Assembly: GCF_030695125.1 (NCBI RefSeq)
Contig: NZ_JAUYTP010000030.1
Coordinates: 1-64,000 of the forward strand
Source of the DNA: Allobosea sp.
GTDB taxonomy: Bacteria > Pseudomonadota > Alphaproteobacteria > Rhizobiales > Beijerinckiaceae
Direction: 5' to 3'
DNA: 64,000 bases
Shown: piece by piece, positions 62,416 through 64,000 of the stretch
Layout: the number at the start of each line of letters is the position of its first letter
How positions within the stretch are numbered: position 1 is the stretch's first letter
Notes under the pieces: model-generated
The model's input: the letters and a program-made list of their open reading frames with translations, nothing else
Database searches by the model: none
What the model was told of the DNA's origin: nothing
Translations under genes and position numbers: made by a program

Positions 62416-64000
62416 GCCGCGAAGACCGATGCCGCGTCCGCGATGGCCCCCGCCCCTTCCGTCACCGCCAGTTCGAGAGACGGCGCCTCGGTCACCAGGA
62501 TCTCGGCGAAGAAGCGGGCTGTGGCGAGATCGTCCGTCCCTTGCGCCTCGGTGCGGGTGGCGAGCGCCTTGCGGGCGAGGCCGGTACCGCCCTGCGCCAA
62601 AGCGAAGAGCTTGAGATAGGGCGTCGCGCCGGCCAGCACGGCCCCCTGATCGCTGCCCATGGTCGCCAGCATCCACTGTGTCGCGCGCTCGAGCGCATCG
62701 ACGGCGGCGCCGAGGCGCACCGCACTGTGGCCGAAGCCCGGGGTGTTGGCCGCCTTCACCTCCGACACGACGCCACGCATCTCAGCGATCAGGTCCGCGA
62801 CAGCCTGCCCGCCCGAGAGGGGCAGCTTGCGCAGCACGAGGTCGATCGCCTGAATCCCGTTGGTGCCCTCGTAGATCGTGGCGATGCGGGCATCGCGCAG
62901 ATGCTGGGCGGCGCCGGTCTCCTCGACATAGCCCATGCCGCCATGGATCTGGATGCCGGTGGAGGCAACCTCGACGCCGATATCGGTGGCATAGGCCTTG
63001 GCGACGGGGGTGAGGATCGCGGCGCGTTCGGCGGCGGCCTTGCGTGCGGCCGCGTCACCGGCGCGGTGTGAACGGTCGAGCGCCTCGGCCACCTGATAGG
63101 CGATGGCGCGGGCGGCTTGCGTCTTCGCCCGCATCTCCATCAGCATCCGCCGGACATCGGGGTGGACGAGGATCGGGCTCATCGGCGCCCCCTTGGGCGC
63201 ATCGAGCGCCGTGCCCTGCCGGCGCTCCCTCGCGAAATGCAGCGCCTGCTGATAGGCCCGCTCGGCGATGGCGACACCCTGGAGCGCAACGTTGAGGCGG
63301 GCGTTGTTCATCATCGTGAACATGCAGGCCAGCCCGCGATTCTCCTCGCCGATCAGCCAGCCGATCGCCCCGCCCTTGTCGCCATAGGCCATCGAGCAGG
63401 TCGGCGAGGCGTGGATGCCCAGCTTGTGCTCGATGCCGGAGCAGCGCAGATCGTTATGCGCGCCGAGCGAACCATCGCCGTTGACGAGGTATTTCGGCAC
63501 CAGGAAGAGCGAGATGCCGCGCGTGCCCGCCGGCGCATCCGGCAGGCGCGCCAGCACGAGATGCACAATGTTCTCGGTCAGGTCGTGCTCGCCATAGGTG
63601 ATGTAGATCTTCTGGCCGGTGATCTTGTAGGTGCCGTCGCCGACGGGCTCGGCCTTGGCACGCAGCGCGTTGAGATCGGAGCCGGCCTGAGGCTCGGTCA
63701 GGTTCATCGTGCCCATCCACTCGCCGGAGACGAGCTTGGGGAGATAGGTTTCCTTGAGGTGCTCCGAGCCATGGGCGTGCAGCGCCTCGATGGCGCCGAC
63801 CGTCAGCAGCGGCCCGAGCGCGAAGGCAAACGCCGCCGAGTTCCACATCTCGATGCAGGCCGATTGCAGCAGCGCCGGCAGGCCCTGCCCGCCATGCTCG
63901 GGCGGGGCCGGCAGCGCGTTCCAGCCCGCGCCGGCCCAGGCGGTGTAGGCGTCCTTCCAGCCCGGCGGGGTGGTGACGGCGCCGTCCTTCAGCAGACAGC
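62412..64000 (-). CDS. Acyl-CoA dehydrogenase, 5' end cut by window edge
   Basis: FAD-dependent acyl-CoA dehydrogenase family enzyme. From the right edge the frame reads LLKDGAVTTPPGWKDAYTAW, then NLTEPQAGSDLNALRAKAEP (cofactor/substrate loop), TGIQIHGGMGYVEETGAAQH (catalytic-region motif) and ARIATIYEGTNGIQAIDLVL, typical of the DmdC-like subgroup with an extra C-terminal domain. About 530 residues are visible and roughly 60-70 N-terminal ones are missing. It is translated into the SDR gene with a GTGA overlap. The substrate may be methylmercaptopropionyl-CoA or another acyl-CoA; this cannot be settled here. Confidence 0.95.
   Translation of the reverse strand, partial: CLLKDGAVTTPPGWKDAYTAWAGAGWNALPAPPEHGGQGLPALLQSACIEMWNSAAFAFALGPLLTVGAIEALHAHGSEHLKETYLPKLVSGEWMGTMNLTEPQAGSDLNALRAKAEPVGDGTYKITGQKIYITYGEHDLTENIVHLVLARLPDAPAGTRGISLFLVPKYLVNGDGSLGAHNDLRCSGIEHKLGIHASPTCSMAYGDKGGAIGWLIGEENRGLACMFTMMNNARLNVALQGVAIAERAYQQALHFARERRQGTALDAPKGAPMSPILVHPDVRRMLMEMRAKTQAARAIAYQVAEALDRSHRAGDAAARKAAAERAAILTPVAKAYATDIGVEVASTGIQIHGGMGYVEETGAAQHLRDARIATIYEGTNGIQAIDLVLRKLPLSGGQAVADLIAEMRGVVSEVKAANTPGFGHSAVRLGAAVDALERATQWMLATMGSDQGAVLAGATPYLKLFALAQGGTGLARKALATRTEAQGTDDLATARFFAEILVTEAPSLELAVTEGAGAIADAASVFAA

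Overview
The window looks like a chromosomal segment of a GC-rich alphaproteobacterium of the order Hyphomicrobiales, probably Bosea or a close relative. This is inferred from the protein families, the CIRCE/RpoH-type control of groESL, the hisS-hisZ-hisG block and the dxs-tlyA pair; there is no rRNA to confirm it. I saw no tRNA, rRNA, CRISPR array, prophage or classical IS transposase. Genes are densely packed on both strands, and the long open frames antisense to them are GC-driven shadows.

Layout. 1-6.1 kb: a chemoreceptor cut by the left edge, a perfect FNR/FixK-type box, two L,D-transpeptidases flanking a DUF2076 protein, and a polysaccharide flippase. 6.4-10.6 kb: a BLUF blue-light protein, a GNAT acetyltransferase overlapping an EamA transporter, then groES-groEL behind a heat-shock promoter and CIRCE. 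10.8-16.6 kb: a PAS sensor without an output domain, a PhnD-like binding protein, an SbmA/YddA-like ABC exporter and a META-domain protein. 16.9-21 kb: hisS, hisZ, hisG. 21.1-21.8 kb: a PIN-type toxin and its antitoxin. 21.8-27.6 kb: the glycolate oxidase operon glcD-glcE-glcF with a divergent LysR regulator. 27.7-33.3 kb: an SMP-30 lactonase, an orphan peptide-type binding protein, an AbrB-family membrane protein, an aminotransferase and mscL. 33.4-39.3 kb: a very large symporter-histidine kinase hybrid, a thioesterase, a small tyrosine phosphatase, an Lrp/AsnC regulator and xseB.

39.4-47.8 kb looks like accessory DNA inserted between xseB and dxs, which are neighbours in many relatives. It holds an unrecognised six-helix membrane protein, a peptidoglycan amidase, pirin, an MFS transporter, an amidase and a second orphan binding protein. 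48-56.5 kb: dxs-tlyA, a SRAP protein, an FAD-linked oxidase, an RlmD-like methyltransferase, cysteine synthase and a MOSC protein. 56.7-64 kb: a second chemoreceptor, an SLC13 permease, corA, and an SDR plus acyl-CoA dehydrogenase pair cut by the right edge.

The most unusual structure is a roughly 0.5 kb block at 24514-25014, exactly between glcD and glcE. It is bounded by near-identical terminal inverted repeats of 47-49 bp and contains one gene, a 94-residue GIY-YIG nuclease; it reads like a small REP-type mobile element. Several other large palindromic intergenic elements (15988-16086, 19153-19320, 23194-23307, 26491-26616) belong to two visible repeat classes. Second candidates are the membrane protein/amidase pair at 39362-42241 and the in-frame duplicate of the GroEL tail just after the groEL stop.
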